From positions 62,001 to 126,000 of the forward strand of contig CAXIDF010000008.1 of the NCBI GenBank assembly GCA_964022665.1: 64,000 nt of DNA, given 5' to 3'. Shown piece after piece: positions 1-8,506 of the stretch. A model generated the notes under the pieces. The model ran no database searches, was not told the origin of the DNA, and saw only the letters and a program-made list of their open reading frames with translations. Source of the stretch: Haliea sp964022665. GTDB lineage: Bacteria > Pseudomonadota > Gammaproteobacteria > Pseudomonadales > Halieaceae. The translations under genes and the position numbers were made by a program. Positions within the stretch are counted from its first letter, which is position 1, and each line of letters opens with the position of its first letter.

Positions 1-303
1 ACCCTACTGCAGTATTGCCGGCAGGAGGACAGTGATTCTGTACAACTTCTGGACAGCTACCTGCAGCAGCGCTTCCCAGGCGAGACCGATTTTGGTAACC
101 AGGGTTCCAGGCCGCCGCCCCGCAGCCAGAGCGGGCTCAGCCGCAGCGAAGCGCTGGCCATTCTCGGCCTCGGCGATGAGGCCACGGATGATGATATTGT
201 TGCCGCGCACCGCAGCCTGATGCAGAAACTGCATCCAGACCGCGGCGGCAACCACTACCTTGCCGCCAAGGTGAACGAAGCCAAAGACTTCCTGCTGGGG
301 TAG
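1..303 (+). CDS. DnaJ-domain protein, C-terminal part
   Basis: The reading frame is open from the window edge and ends with TAG at 301-303, so only the last 100 residues are visible. The final 50 residues form a J domain: a helix with RSEALAILGLG, a helix ending in the HPD tripeptide (LMQKLHPDRGG) and a third helix (AAKVNEAKDFLLG). HPD is the motif that stimulates the ATPase of DnaK/Hsp70 partners. A J domain at the extreme C terminus, with HPDRGG, is typical of small membrane-tethered Pam18/Tim14-like J proteins. The N-terminal part and any membrane segment lie outside the window. The family is clear; the partner is not. Confidence 0.85.
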   Translation, partial: TLLQYCRQEDSDSVQLLDSYLQQRFPGETDFGNQGSRPPPRSQSGLSRSEALAILGLGDEATDDDIVAAHRSLMQKLHPDRGGNHYLAAKVNEAKDFLLG

Positions 304-388
304 AGCAGGCGGCGCAATGTAGGCTGGTGTGCGTCGTGACGACTCTTTACACTGCGCGCCGCACACTGTTGAGAGGAGCCCGAGAGTC

Positions 389-709
389 ATGAGTGAGGTG
401 TTTGTTGTCCGCAATCAGCTTGGCCACTACTGGGGCAAAAGCAAAAGCTGGGTAGACGGTCGCGACGCCCGTCAGGTGGCGCGCCTGAAGCATCACGATG
501 AAGCCGTCAACCTGCTGTTCGAGCTCAGCAGCAAGGATGTGGCACTGCGCGGAGAAGTCGTGGCGGCGCAAACCGATGGGCGCGGCGAACCGGTCATTGA
601 ATCCAGCCATCACCCGCTACCGGACGCGGAGCAGGATTTACTCACAGAGACGGAACAGAATCCATCAGCTACCGCTCAAACCGGGGCTGCAACAACCACC
701 ACGAGGTGA
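389..709 (+). CDS. Hypothetical protein (106 aa)
   Basis: The start is ATG 389, preceded by a good ribosome-binding site (GAGAGGAG, 371-378). The protein starts MSEVFVVRNQLGHYWGKSKS. Its first 70 residues look like a compact fold rich in aromatic and charged residues, and the last 35 are Ser/Thr/Ala/Gln-rich and probably disordered. There is no signal peptide or membrane segment. The stop is 10 bp before htpX, so the two are probably co-transcribed. I do not recognise the family. The N-terminal run (a protein name followed by lysine-rich HYWGKSKSWVDG) suggests a small conserved cytosolic protein of unknown role. Confidence 0.65.
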   Translation: MSEVFVVRNQLGHYWGKSKSWVDGRDARQVARLKHHDEAVNLLFELSSKDVALRGEVVAAQTDGRGEPVIESSHHPLPDAEQDLLTETEQNPSATAQTGAATTTTR

Positions 710-719
710 AACAACGACC

Positions 720-1601
720 ATGAGAATCCTGCTCTTCCTTGCCACAAACATCGCGGTACTGGTACTGGTCAGCATTATTTTCAATCTGCTGGGCCTTGAG
801 GGCATTCTTGCCGCGAACGGCGTTGACCTGAACCTGGGTCCGCTGCTGATCTTCTGCGCCCTGTTCGGGTTCGGCGGCTCACTCATTTCGCTGTTTCTCT
901 CCAAATGGCTGGCCAAGCGGGGCACCGGGACCTACATCATTGAACAGCCACGCAATCGAGACGAGCAGTGGCTGCTCGATACGGTGCGAGAGCTCGCCGA
1001 AGAAGCCGGTATCGGCATGCCCGAGGTGGGAATTTTTCCGTCGGAGGCAGCCAATGCCTTTGCCACTGGCTGGAACCGCAACGCGGCACTGGTCGCGGTT
1101 TCCAGCGGCATGCTGGAACGCTTCCAGCCCGCTGAGGTGCGCGCTGTCATGGCACACGAAATCGGCCACGTAGCCAACGGCGACATGGTGACACTCACCC
1201 TGATCCAGGGCGTGGTCAACACATTCGTCATGTTTCTGGCGCGCATTATCGGCCACACCGTGGACCGCGTCATTTTCAAAACGGAGCGCGGTTACGGCAT
1301 CGGCTATTACGTGGTCACGATCGTTGCGGAACTGGTGTTGGGCTTCCTCGCCAGCATGATCGTGTTCTGGTTCTCGCGCTGGCGCGAATACCGTGCGGAT
1401 GCCGCCAGCGCAAGGCTGGCCGGTGGCGGCGCGATGGTGGCGGCCCTGCAGCGCCTGCGTGCCGAGCAGGGCCTGCCCCAGGACCTGCCGGGCGAGCTGA
1501 CCGCCTTTGGCATCAGCGAGCAGATGAAGGAGGGGTTCTCCGCCCTCTTCCGTTCACATCCGCCGCTGGAGGATCGTATCAGGGCCCTGCAGCAGGGCTG
1601 A
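720..1601 (+). CDS. htpX: Membrane zinc metalloprotease HtpX
   Basis: An M48B peptidase of 293 residues, the usual size for HtpX, which degrades misfolded inner-membrane proteins together with FtsH. Two N-terminal membrane segments (about 5-25 and 35-58) are followed by the cytosolic catalytic domain. The zinc motif HEIGH places His146, Glu147 and His150, and the third ligand is Glu223 in WREYRADAASARLAG, just after two more hydrophobic segments (about 160-215). I chose ATG 720 (MRILLFLATNIAVL), because the longer open frame upstream overlaps the preceding gene and does not resemble the family. The last 23 bp overlap the convergent EthD-domain gene. Expression is often heat or envelope-stress controlled in relatives; nothing here shows that directly. 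Confidence 0.95.
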   Translation: MRILLFLATNIAVLVLVSIIFNLLGLEGILAANGVDLNLGPLLIFCALFGFGGSLISLFLSKWLAKRGTGTYIIEQPRNRDEQWLLDTVRELAEEAGIGMPEVGIFPSEAANAFATGWNRNAALVAVSSGMLERFQPAEVRAVMAHEIGHVANGDMVTLTLIQGVVNTFVMFLARIIGHTVDRVIFKTERGYGIGYYVVTIVAELVLGFLASMIVFWFSRWREYRADAASARLAGGGAMVAALQRLRAEQGLPQDLPGELTAFGISEQMKEGFSALFRSHPPLEDRIRALQQG

Positions 1602-2292
1602 ACCAGTACGCGCTCATCGGCACCACGTCGATCCTGTCGAAGTCGATGAAGCGCGCACAACTGTCCATCATGGCATTCTGGTTTGCCTCCAGCGTCGCGT
1701 CGTCCTGCGCGGCGTAGAAGCTGTGCGCGGATGTCATGGCGTCGGCGGGGAAGTCCTCCTCGACAATCGCGTCCAGCGCCGGACCACCCTCATCGAGGGC
1801 ACAGACCACCATATTCTGCCGGTAACCAAAAGTGGATTGCGTATCGATGGCCACCTGCCAGTGGCTGCCTTTCCAGATATTGAGCCACTCCGACACCGTC
1901 AACCGGGGAGGACGCTGCAGCAGGGCAACCTGGCAGAAGCCGGTCACGCGAGCGTCACCACCCGGCGGCTGTGTGTCGTTGACTATCGGCTCGGCCTCGG
2001 CCACCAGCCACGCGTGGCTGCGGGCTACCAGCTCGGGCACCAGTGCCGCTGGTTGCGGCCTGCGCCAGGCATCGTCCAGCCAAACTGAAAGCAGCGCATC
2101 CGGCAAGGGGCCGCCACTGGCGAGGCGTTTGTCCGCTGCAGGCGCCACAGCGGAATCCACTACTGCCAGACGCAATCCACGCACAGACTCCAAACGCTGC
2201 AATGCCGGCACCAGGTCCGCCAGCAGTCCCGCACGAAACGCATCTTCTCCCACTGCAGCCACACGCCACAGGCAATACTGCACCTTCTCCAT
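1579..2292 (-). CDS. EthD-domain protein
   Basis: A 237-residue cytosolic protein with start MEKVQYCLWR and ribosome-binding site AGGGAGG just upstream. The C-terminal half (about 120-225) carries the features of an EthD/dimeric alpha-beta barrel: LLQRPPRLTVSEWLNIWKGSH, then an aromatic-rich segment, then EANQNAMMDSCARFIDFDRIDVV. EthD-type proteins occur beside oxidoreductases in catabolic clusters and their biochemical role is mostly unproven. Here the gene lies 9 bp after the stop of the hydroxysteroid-dehydrogenase-like SDR, so the two form an operon. The 3' end overlaps htpX by 23 bp, tail to tail. The family call is fairly secure; no reaction can be assigned. Confidence 0.75.
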   Translation of the reverse strand: MEKVQYCLWRVAAVGEDAFRAGLLADLVPALQRLESVRGLRLAVVDSAVAPAADKRLASGGPLPDALLSVWLDDAWRRPQPAALVPELVARSHAWLVAEAEPIVNDTQPPGGDARVTGFCQVALLQRPPRLTVSEWLNIWKGSHWQVAIDTQSTFGYRQNMVVCALDEGGPALDAIVEEDFPADAMTSAHSFYAAQDDATLEANQNAMMDSCARFIDFDRIDVVPMSAYWFSPAAGP

Positions 2293-2301
2293 GGAACCTC
2301 C

Positions 2302-3072
2302 CTAGGACAAACCAACCGGTGGCGTAATGGTGGAGCAATTGTCGATCAACATCTCGGCACCATTGACGAAGCTGGACTCGTCCGCGGCGAGATAGAGCAC
2401 CAACTGAGCGATATCCTCGGGGTTACACATGTCAGCATCCTTCAGCGACGCCAGCTCCTCCTCGGAGGCGGAATCCTTGCCGGTGGCGGCCTTGATCACC
2501 ATGGGCGTGCGCACCCCATCGGGGTGAATCGAGTTGCAGCGAATACCGTTGCCCCGCTCCTTGCAATACATGGCAATGGATTTGGTGATGGAGCGCACCG
2601 CCCCCTTGCTGGCACTGTAAGCTGCGGCAAAAGAAATGCCCTGAATGGCCGCCACCGACGACATGTTGACGATGGAACCGCCACCGCTTTGCTCCATGGC
2701 GGGAATGGCGTGCTTGCAGCCGAGAAAAACACCCTCACTGTTGACCGACTGCACCTTGCGGAACATCGCCAGATCGGTGTCCACAATCGAGGCGATGGTC
2801 AGCATACCGGCGTTGTTGACCAGAATATCCAGGCGCCCGAACACCTTCAGGGTATCGGCAATAACCTGACGCCAGTTGTCCTCGTCTGACACATCCAGGC
2901 GCATGAAACGGGCTTGCTCGCCAATACTGTCGGCAACGGCCTGACCGTCAGCTTCATTCAGGTCAGCGACAACCACCGACGCGCCTTCCGCGGCCAGCAA
3001 AACGGCATCCGCCTTGCCCATGCCACTGGCGGCACCCGTGACAATGGCGACTTTTCCGGCGACTCGTCCCAT
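2302..3072 (-). CDS. SDR oxidoreductase resembling 3beta/17beta-hydroxysteroid dehydrogenase
   Basis: A classical short-chain dehydrogenase of 256 residues with NAD-binding TGAASGMG (about 12-19), NNAG, catalytic Ser in NMSSVAA and YSASK. The ribosome-binding site is GAAGGAG. Two C-terminal stretches, NSIHPDGVRTPM and PEDIAQLVLYLAADESSFVN, closely resemble, from memory, the 3beta/17beta-hydroxysteroid dehydrogenase of Comamonas testosteroni. That enzyme oxidises steroid hydroxyl groups with NAD+. A ketosteroid-isomerase-like gene 5 kb away supports a steroid-type substrate, but SDR substrate specificity cannot be read from sequence. It is co-transcribed with the EthD-domain gene downstream. 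A generic sterol or fatty-alcohol dehydrogenase remains possible. Confidence 0.85.
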   Translation of the reverse strand: MGRVAGKVAIVTGAASGMGKADAVLLAAEGASVVVADLNEADGQAVADSIGEQARFMRLDVSDEDNWRQVIADTLKVFGRLDILVNNAGMLTIASIVDTDLAMFRKVQSVNSEGVFLGCKHAIPAMEQSGGGSIVNMSSVAAIQGISFAAAYSASKGAVRSITKSIAMYCKERGNGIRCNSIHPDGVRTPMVIKAATGKDSASEEELASLKDADMCNPEDIAQLVLYLAADESSFVNGAEMLIDNCSTITPPVGLS

Positions 3073-3266
3073 ACTGCTGCTCCTTCGCCCCTTGCGGGCC
3101 TGTTATTACTGTGAGCGCTGGAGTTAAGCAAATGCCCCTGCGAAGCTCAATGCGCCGCGTGAAAAACAGGGATGCATGGCTGCTCTGTTGAACCGCTTGC
3201 GGGCCTCGCACAACACCGCTCGTAATAGTATTCTCATCCTCCACAACGACTCGCCTGGAGCTCACC

Positions 3267-4004
3267 ATGACCGCCTCTCAACGTCCTCCCCGCCTGCCCG
3301 TCTGGCTGCTCACATTCACGGCACTGCTCCTGCTGGCACTGCCCGTGGCGGTACTGGTCGTGCGCGCTGGCCTGTGGCAGCAGGGACTGCTGCTGTACGC
3401 GCTGGCCTGTCTGCTGGCGACCGTGTCAGTGTTGATACTGGCGCTGCTATACGCACTGCCGCGCTACCGGCCGCAACGCAAGCGGCTGCTGCTTGGCATC
3501 GCCTGCGCCCTGCCCGGCACCCTGCTGTTCCTCTCCCTGGCGGCAGGGCGCGGCGACTACCCCGCCATTCATGACATCACCACGGACTTGAGTGACCCGC
3601 CGACCTTCTCTCACGCCGCCACCCTGCGTGGGCCTCAGAGCAATTCGCTGGACATCAAACCCGACAGCCTCGGCGCACAACAGGAAGCCTACCCAGACCT
3701 GCAATCCCTGCGCAGCGAGCGCAGTGCGGGCAACGCCTACCGTCACGCCCTTGCCATCGCCGAACAGCTGGGCTGGGAGGTCGTCTGGCAGGACCCTGAT
3801 GCCTGGCGTTTCGAAGCGGTCGACACCACCGCCATCATGGGCTTCAAGGACGATGTCGCGGTACGCATACGCTCTACTGCCGGGGGCAGCGTTGTCGACC
3901 TGCGTTCCGTTTCACGCGTTGGGGTGGGTGATATCGGCGCCAATGCCCAGCGCATTCGCGCCTTCCAGACAGCTTTCGTGGAGGATAAAGGGGGGCAGCT
4001 GTGA
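3267..4004 (+). CDS. DUF1499-domain membrane protein
   Basis: A 245-residue protein. Three hydrophobic segments in the first 95 residues (about 10-32, 38-60, 72-92) anchor it in the inner membrane. The rest (about 100-240) is a DUF1499 domain: DLSDPPTFSHAA, a QLGWEVVWQDPDAWRFEAVD segment, and VDLRSVSRVGVGDIGANAQRIRAFQ, which is the most characteristic part of the family. Its function is unknown. The stop codon overlaps the GTG start of the following protease by 4 bp, so translation is probably coupled and the two proteins may act together in the envelope. No clear promoter was found in the 195 bp upstream. Confidence 0.85.
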   Translation: MTASQRPPRLPVWLLTFTALLLLALPVAVLVVRAGLWQQGLLLYALACLLATVSVLILALLYALPRYRPQRKRLLLGIACALPGTLLFLSLAAGRGDYPAIHDITTDLSDPPTFSHAATLRGPQSNSLDIKPDSLGAQQEAYPDLQSLRSERSAGNAYRHALAIAEQLGWEVVWQDPDAWRFEAVDTTAIMGFKDDVAVRIRSTAGGSVVDLRSVSRVGVGDIGANAQRIRAFQTAFVEDKGGQL

Positions 4005-5050
4005 AACAGTGGTGGGCCGCGTTAGGGCTGGCACTGCTGTGGCCCGTAGCCCTTGCGGCGAATGTGGACTACCTGAGTTTCGCCACCGAGGACGAAGCCA
4101 ACAGCACGGAAATTTTCAGCAAAGCGAGTCCGGCGGTCGTATTCGTGACCAACAAGGCGCTGCGACGCGACCTGTTTTCCCTCAACGTACACGAGATACC
4201 GCGTGGTTCGGGAACGGGTTTCGTCTGGGATCCCAGCGGCCTGATCGTAACCAATTTTCACGTCATCGCCGGGGCTCACCGCTTGACCGTTACCCTGCAG
4301 GACCGCAGTGAATTTGATGCCGAGGTCATCGGTGTGGCCCCGGAGAAGGACCTCGCGGTGCTGCGTATCCAGAACCCGCCGGCCGGCCTGACCATGCTGC
4401 CGCTGGGCGACTCATCGGAACTCAGTGTCGGGCGCAAAGTGCTCGCGATCGGCAACCCCTTCGGTCTGGATACCACCCTCACCACCGGAGTTGTCAGTGC
4501 GCTCGGGCGCGAGATCCGCGCCCCGGGTAACCGCACCATCCGCGGCGTGATTCAAACCGACGCCGCCATCAACCCGGGCAACTCAGGAGGCCCTCTCCTC
4601 AACTCCCTGGGTCAACTGGTCGGCGTGAATACGGCAATTTACAGCCCCAGCGGCGCCAGCGCAGGTATCGGCTTTGCCATTCCCGTGAATACGGTCAGGG
4701 AAGTCGTGCCGCAGCTGATCAGCTACGGTCGCGTCCAGCGGCCGAGCCTTGGCCTGGAGCTCGCGAGTGACCGCTGGATACGTCGCTACCGCATCGAAGG
4801 GCTGCCCGTTGTGCGGGTATTCCCCGGCCTGCCGGCGGATCGTGCGGGCATACGCGGCGCCTACCGCAACGCCCGCGGTGAAATTCTCCTGGGGGACATC
4901 ATCACCGCCGTCGATGGCAAAGCCGTACGCAGCAACGACGACTACCTGAGTCTGATCGAGCAGCACACACCTGGCGACACAGTCACCATTTCGCTGCGCC
5001 GCGGCGACGAGCAGCGCGATGTCAGCGTCGAGTTGAGTGATTCAGACTAG
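4001..5050 (+). CDS. S1C serine protease with one PDZ domain (DegP/DegS-like)
   Basis: A 349-residue periplasmic trypsin-like protease. A signal peptide or anchor occupies residues 1-19 (MKQWWAALGLALLWPVALA). The catalytic triad is His87 (TNFHVIAGAH), Asp117 (EKDLAVLRI) and Ser195 (NPGNSGGPLL). A single PDZ domain follows (about 255-345: FPGLPADRAG to DTVTISLRRG). One PDZ domain and this length resemble DegS more than DegP. However, the usual mucAB/rseAB context is absent, so I leave the symbol empty. It starts at GTG 4001, overlapping the DUF1499 gene by 4 bp. A GC-rich hairpin follows the stop. Expected role: cleavage of damaged or regulatory envelope proteins. Confidence 0.9.
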   Translation: MKQWWAALGLALLWPVALAANVDYLSFATEDEANSTEIFSKASPAVVFVTNKALRRDLFSLNVHEIPRGSGTGFVWDPSGLIVTNFHVIAGAHRLTVTLQDRSEFDAEVIGVAPEKDLAVLRIQNPPAGLTMLPLGDSSELSVGRKVLAIGNPFGLDTTLTTGVVSALGREIRAPGNRTIRGVIQTDAAINPGNSGGPLLNSLGQLVGVNTAIYSPSGASAGIGFAIPVNTVREVVPQLISYGRVQRPSLGLELASDRWIRRYRIEGLPVVRVFPGLPADRAGIRGAYRNARGEILLGDIITAVDGKAVRSNDDYLSLIEQHTPGDTVTISLRRGDEQRDVSVELSDSD

Positions 5051-5051
5051 A

Positions 5052-5088
5052 CGCAGCAACGCCCCCCAGGGAAGAGGGGGGTGCTGCG
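5052..5088. terminator. Hairpin between convergent genes
   Basis: The arms CGCAGCA+CCCCCC and GGGGGG+TGCTGCG pair over 13 bp, with a 3-nt bulge in the left arm and a short loop. It sits in the 50-bp gap between the S1C protease and the convergent SDR. There is no T-run on either side, so it may act as a bidirectional 3' end or attenuating structure rather than a classical intrinsic terminator. Confidence 0.55.
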
Positions 5089-5100
5089 CACAGTCACATA

Positions 5101-5850
5101 TCAGGACAACATACCACCGTCGACCCGGATGTCTTCACCGGTGATATGTACCGCATCTTCAGAGGCGAGCATGGCAATCACACCGGCCATCACCTCCGCA
5201 TCCTTGGCTCCGGACAGGGAGGTGATGCGTGCAATCAGCTCGAAGTCCATGTTTGGTGGCCACTCGATCCCGGTGGTCATGCCGCTGTTGATATCCCCTG
5301 GACACACGCAGTTGGCACGCACACCGCGTTTGGCGAATTCCACCGCAATACTGCGCGTCATCGCCAGAACGCCACCCTTGCTGGCAGAATAAGCCGCTCC
5401 ACACGGCAGCCCTGTGAGAGCCGCTGTAGAAGCAGCGTTGACAATACTGCCCTGCGTTTCCATGAGATGTGGCAGCACTTCCCGGCACAATAGCAGCGTA
5501 CCGGTAAGGTTTACCGCTATGACTCGCTGGAAAGCCTCGACAGCGATCGCGTCCGTGTCGTCGAAACGTAGAATGCCCGCCATGTTGACCAGCGCGTAGA
5601 GGCTGCCATAGTGCGCCACGCAGGCGGCGACCGTTTCCTTGACCTGGGTTTCATCCGCGACATCACAGCACCGTGCCGTCGCCTCACCGCCGGCCGTCGT
5701 AATGCTCGCCACGGTCTCATCCAGCCCCGCCTGGCTGATATCCACGCAGTACACGCTGCCCCCCTCAGCAGCGATACGCACTGCGGCGGCACGTCCAATT
5801 CCACTGCCGGCACCCGTGACCAGAACTACCCTGTTACTGAAACGCTGCAT
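5101..5850 (-). CDS. SDR-family oxidoreductase
   Basis: A classical short-chain dehydrogenase of 249 residues. It shows the dinucleotide-binding motif TGAGSGIG near residue 12, an NMAG variant of the NNAG motif, catalytic Ser in NAASTAAL, and YSASK. The C-terminal region ends in the common GEDIRVDGGMLS. The Asp after the second beta strand (VYCVDIS) suggests NAD(H) rather than NADP(H). It stands alone on the minus strand, upstream of and divergent from the acyl-CoA dehydrogenase pair, with a 261-bp gap between. Substrate unknown; a role in the same lipid or steroid breakdown as its neighbours is only inference. Confidence 0.85.
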   Translation of the reverse strand: MQRFSNRVVLVTGAGSGIGRAAAVRIAAEGGSVYCVDISQAGLDETVASITTAGGEATARCCDVADETQVKETVAACVAHYGSLYALVNMAGILRFDDTDAIAVEAFQRVIAVNLTGTLLLCREVLPHLMETQGSIVNAASTAALTGLPCGAAYSASKGGVLAMTRSIAVEFAKRGVRANCVCPGDINSGMTTGIEWPPNMDFELIARITSLSGAKDAEVMAGVIAMLASEDAVHITGEDIRVDGGMLS

Positions 5851-6111
5851 CGTCTGTCCTCGTTATCGATAATCCGCCGGCGAGCATGTACCAGACGCGG
5901 TAGAAGCGTCAATTCGCGCGGTACGCAGCACTGAACTCAGCTACCGAGATTGTTACTGTGTGCAGGGTTTGCTGCTCTATACCAGCTCCGCATCTAGGCC
6001 TGCCGTGCGCGGTCAATCGTTGCTTATGGTCGCCCGGTCATTACCCTTGGCACACTCGAAGCGCGAGCCCTGCGGGGGAAGCGCGCACGGCCGTCAGACA
6101 GGAGATACAGC

Positions 6112-7320
6112 GTGGAAGACCTGGACCAGTTTAGAGAAGAGACGCGGCAGTGGCTGGAAGCCAATTGTCCGGCCTCACAGCGGCTGCCCAATACGCCCGA
6201 AGAACAGTACTGGGGTGGCCGCCGCGGCAGCTTTGCCAGCGAAGATGCCAGGGTCTGGTTTGAGCGCATGCGCGACCGCGGCTGGACCGCGCCGGAATGG
6301 CCAGAGACCTATGGCGGCGGCGGCCTGACCCCGCAGCAGGGCCGGGTGTTGAAAGAAGAGATGAAGCGCATCAAGGCGCGCACGCCCCTCTACAGCCTGG
6401 GGCTGTGGATGCTCGGCCCGGCACTGCTCGAATACGGTAGCGAAGAGCAAAAGCAGCAACACCTGCGCGCTATCGTCAACGGCGAATTCCGCTGGTGCCA
6501 AGGCTACTCTGAACCGGCTGCCGGCTCTGACCTCGCCAGCCTGCAAACCCGTGCCGACGACCAGGGCGACCACTTCCTGGTCAATGGCAGCAAGATCTGG
6601 ACGACTGGCGCAGACCGCTCGGACTGGATTTTCTGCCTGGTGCGCACCGATCCCCATGTCAAAAAACAGGAGGGCATCAGCTTCCTCTTGATCGACATGG
6701 CGAGCCCCGGCGTCAGCACAACGCCCATTGAACTGATCAGCGGCGAGTCGGAGTTCTGCCAGACTTTTTTCGACAATGTGCGCGTGCCCAAGAGCAACCT
6801 GGTCGGCGAGCTGAACCACGGCTGGTCGGTCGCCAAGGCGCTGCTGGTGCACGAGCGCAAACTGATGGCGGAAATTGGCGGCGACTCTCCACGTCAGGAA
6901 ATCGCGCCCGTCGAGGCCGCGCGACGCTACCTCGAATTCAGCGCCGGGCGCATCGCCGACAACCAATTGCGCAGCGACCTGGTCGACTACGAAATGCGTA
7001 TCCACGCCATCGGCCTGACCCACATGCGCAGCTTTGAAGAGCGCGCGGCGGGCATCAAAGGCAGTGTCGGACTGGCGATGAAGTACCTCGGCACGGAGGC
7101 CGTGAAAGACAAAAACGAGCTACTGCTGGCAATCATGGGTACGCGCGCCCTGGGCTGGGAGGCACCAGGATTCACCACTGAAGAACTCGACACAACGCGG
7201 CTCTGGGCCATGTCCAAAGCCATGACCATCGCCGGCGGTACCAGCGAAGTACAGTTGAATGTCATCGCCAACCACGTCCTGCAACTGCCGCAGGCGCCCA
7301 AAGCCGCCACCGAGTCCTGA
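6112..7320 (+). CDS. Acyl-CoA dehydrogenase, larger subunit-type
   Basis: A 402-residue acyl-CoA dehydrogenase, full length for the family, with GTG start at 6112 after AGGAGAT. Domains run N-terminal helical (1-120), middle beta domain with the FAD/substrate motif CQGYSEPAAGSDLASLQTRA and GSKIWTTGADRSDW, then C-terminal helices ending TIAGGTSEVQLNVIANHVL. It oxidises an acyl-CoA to the 2,3-enoyl-CoA, passing electrons through ETF. The catalytic glutamate is not at the usual GTSE-adjacent position and may be in the earlier helix, or absent. A second acyl-CoA dehydrogenase follows after 10 bp; paired subunits that form an alpha2beta2 enzyme are typical of steroid side-chain degradation. That pairing is inferred. 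Confidence 0.9.
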   Translation: MEDLDQFREETRQWLEANCPASQRLPNTPEEQYWGGRRGSFASEDARVWFERMRDRGWTAPEWPETYGGGGLTPQQGRVLKEEMKRIKARTPLYSLGLWMLGPALLEYGSEEQKQQHLRAIVNGEFRWCQGYSEPAAGSDLASLQTRADDQGDHFLVNGSKIWTTGADRSDWIFCLVRTDPHVKKQEGISFLLIDMASPGVSTTPIELISGESEFCQTFFDNVRVPKSNLVGELNHGWSVAKALLVHERKLMAEIGGDSPRQEIAPVEAARRYLEFSAGRIADNQLRSDLVDYEMRIHAIGLTHMRSFEERAAGIKGSVGLAMKYLGTEAVKDKNELLLAIMGTRALGWEAPGFTTEELDTTRLWAMSKAMTIAGGTSEVQLNVIANHVLQLPQAPKAATES

Positions 7321-7330
7321 GGAGTACAGC

Positions 7331-8470
7331 ATGCCACTGGTATTGAATGAAGAGCAGCGCTTGCTGGCCGAGACCGCGCGGGCACTGCTGCAGAACCAGG
7401 CACCGGTGAGCGCACTGCGCGCACTGCGTGACAGCCGCGACCCGCTGGGATACGACGCCACACTCTGGCAGCAAATGGCCGAGCTGGGTTGGGCCAGCGT
7501 GATCCTGCCGGAGGAGTTTGGCGGCCTTGACTTCGGCTTCAGTGGCCTCGGCGTGGTGCTGCAGGAGAGCGGCCGCACACTGACGGCGAGCCCGCTGTTC
7601 GCCACCGCGGTCGTGGGCGCATCGGCCCTGTTGCTCGGCGGCAGCACGGCCCAGAAAACCGAGTATCTGCCCCAGGTGGCGGCGGGTGAACTCACTTTGG
7701 CCCTCGCGCTGGAGGAATCACCGCATCATCGACCCCAGCATATAAGCACGCGACTGGAAACGGCGGGCGATGGCTTTACGCTCAGCGGGGAAAAGGTATT
7801 TGTGCTCGACGGCCACTCGGCAGATACCCTGCTGGTGGTGGCCCGCAGCAGCGGCGAACCCGGCACCCGGGACGGCCTCTCGGTGGTTATGGTGCCGCGC
7901 GACACAGCCGGTGTTGCCATTGAGCGCACCGTCATGGCCGACAGCCGGAATGCGGCCAACATCCGCTTTACCGATGTCGCCATTTCCAGTGCACAGGTTG
8001 TCGGCACCGCAGGTGAAGCCGGCACATGGCTGGAGGACGTGCTTGATCGTGGCCGAATCGCCATGGCCGCGGAGATGCTGGGGGGCGTTGAGGAAGTCTT
8101 CGCACGCACCGTGGCATGGCTCAAGGAGCGAGTGCAGTTTGGCGTACCCATTGGCAGCTTCCAGGCCCTGCAGCACCGCGCAGCGCGCCTGCAGGCCGAG
8201 CTGGAGCTGGCGCAGTCTGTGGTGTTGCAGGCCCTGGCTACCGTGGACGAGCAGCCCCGGCAGCTGGCGCTGATGGCCAGTCTGGCCAAGGCCAATTTGA
8301 ATGAACTGGCCAAGCTCGCCACCAATGAAGCCGTGCAAATGCACGGTGGCATCGGTGTGACCGATGAGCTGGAAATCGGTTTCTTCCTTAAGCGCGCACG
8401 CACGGCCATGCAGATATTCGGCGATACCGGTTTCCACAAAGACCGCTATGCGACACTGTGTGGCTACTGA
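7331..8470 (+). CDS. Acyl-CoA dehydrogenase, second subunit-type
   Basis: A 379-residue acyl-CoA dehydrogenase with ATG at 7331 after GAGGAGT. It has the N-terminal helical domain, a middle domain with diverged FAD-binding segments, and the C-terminal signature EAVQMHGGIGVTDELEIGFFLKRAR. It is shorter and more divergent than its upstream partner, as expected if the two form one heteromeric enzyme in which only one subunit supplies the active site. The genes are 10 bp apart, followed after 36 bp by the ketosteroid-isomerase-like gene. Substrate is not determinable from sequence. Confidence 0.9.
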   Translation: MPLVLNEEQRLLAETARALLQNQAPVSALRALRDSRDPLGYDATLWQQMAELGWASVILPEEFGGLDFGFSGLGVVLQESGRTLTASPLFATAVVGASALLLGGSTAQKTEYLPQVAAGELTLALALEESPHHRPQHISTRLETAGDGFTLSGEKVFVLDGHSADTLLVVARSSGEPGTRDGLSVVMVPRDTAGVAIERTVMADSRNAANIRFTDVAISSAQVVGTAGEAGTWLEDVLDRGRIAMAAEMLGGVEEVFARTVAWLKERVQFGVPIGSFQALQHRAARLQAELELAQSVVLQALATVDEQPRQLALMASLAKANLNELAKLATNEAVQMHGGIGVTDELEIGFFLKRARTAMQIFGDTGFHKDRYATLCGY

Positions 8471-8506
8471 CACAACACGACACTGTTTAGAGCCCGGAGG
8501 GCAAGT

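Noticed and set aside
5851..6111. The 261-bp gap between the SDR and the first acyl-CoA dehydrogenase as an RNA gene or small ORF
   Set aside because: No tRNA-like cloverleaf, strong hairpin, convincing promoter pair or coding frame with a ribosome-binding site was found; it probably holds only the divergent promoters.
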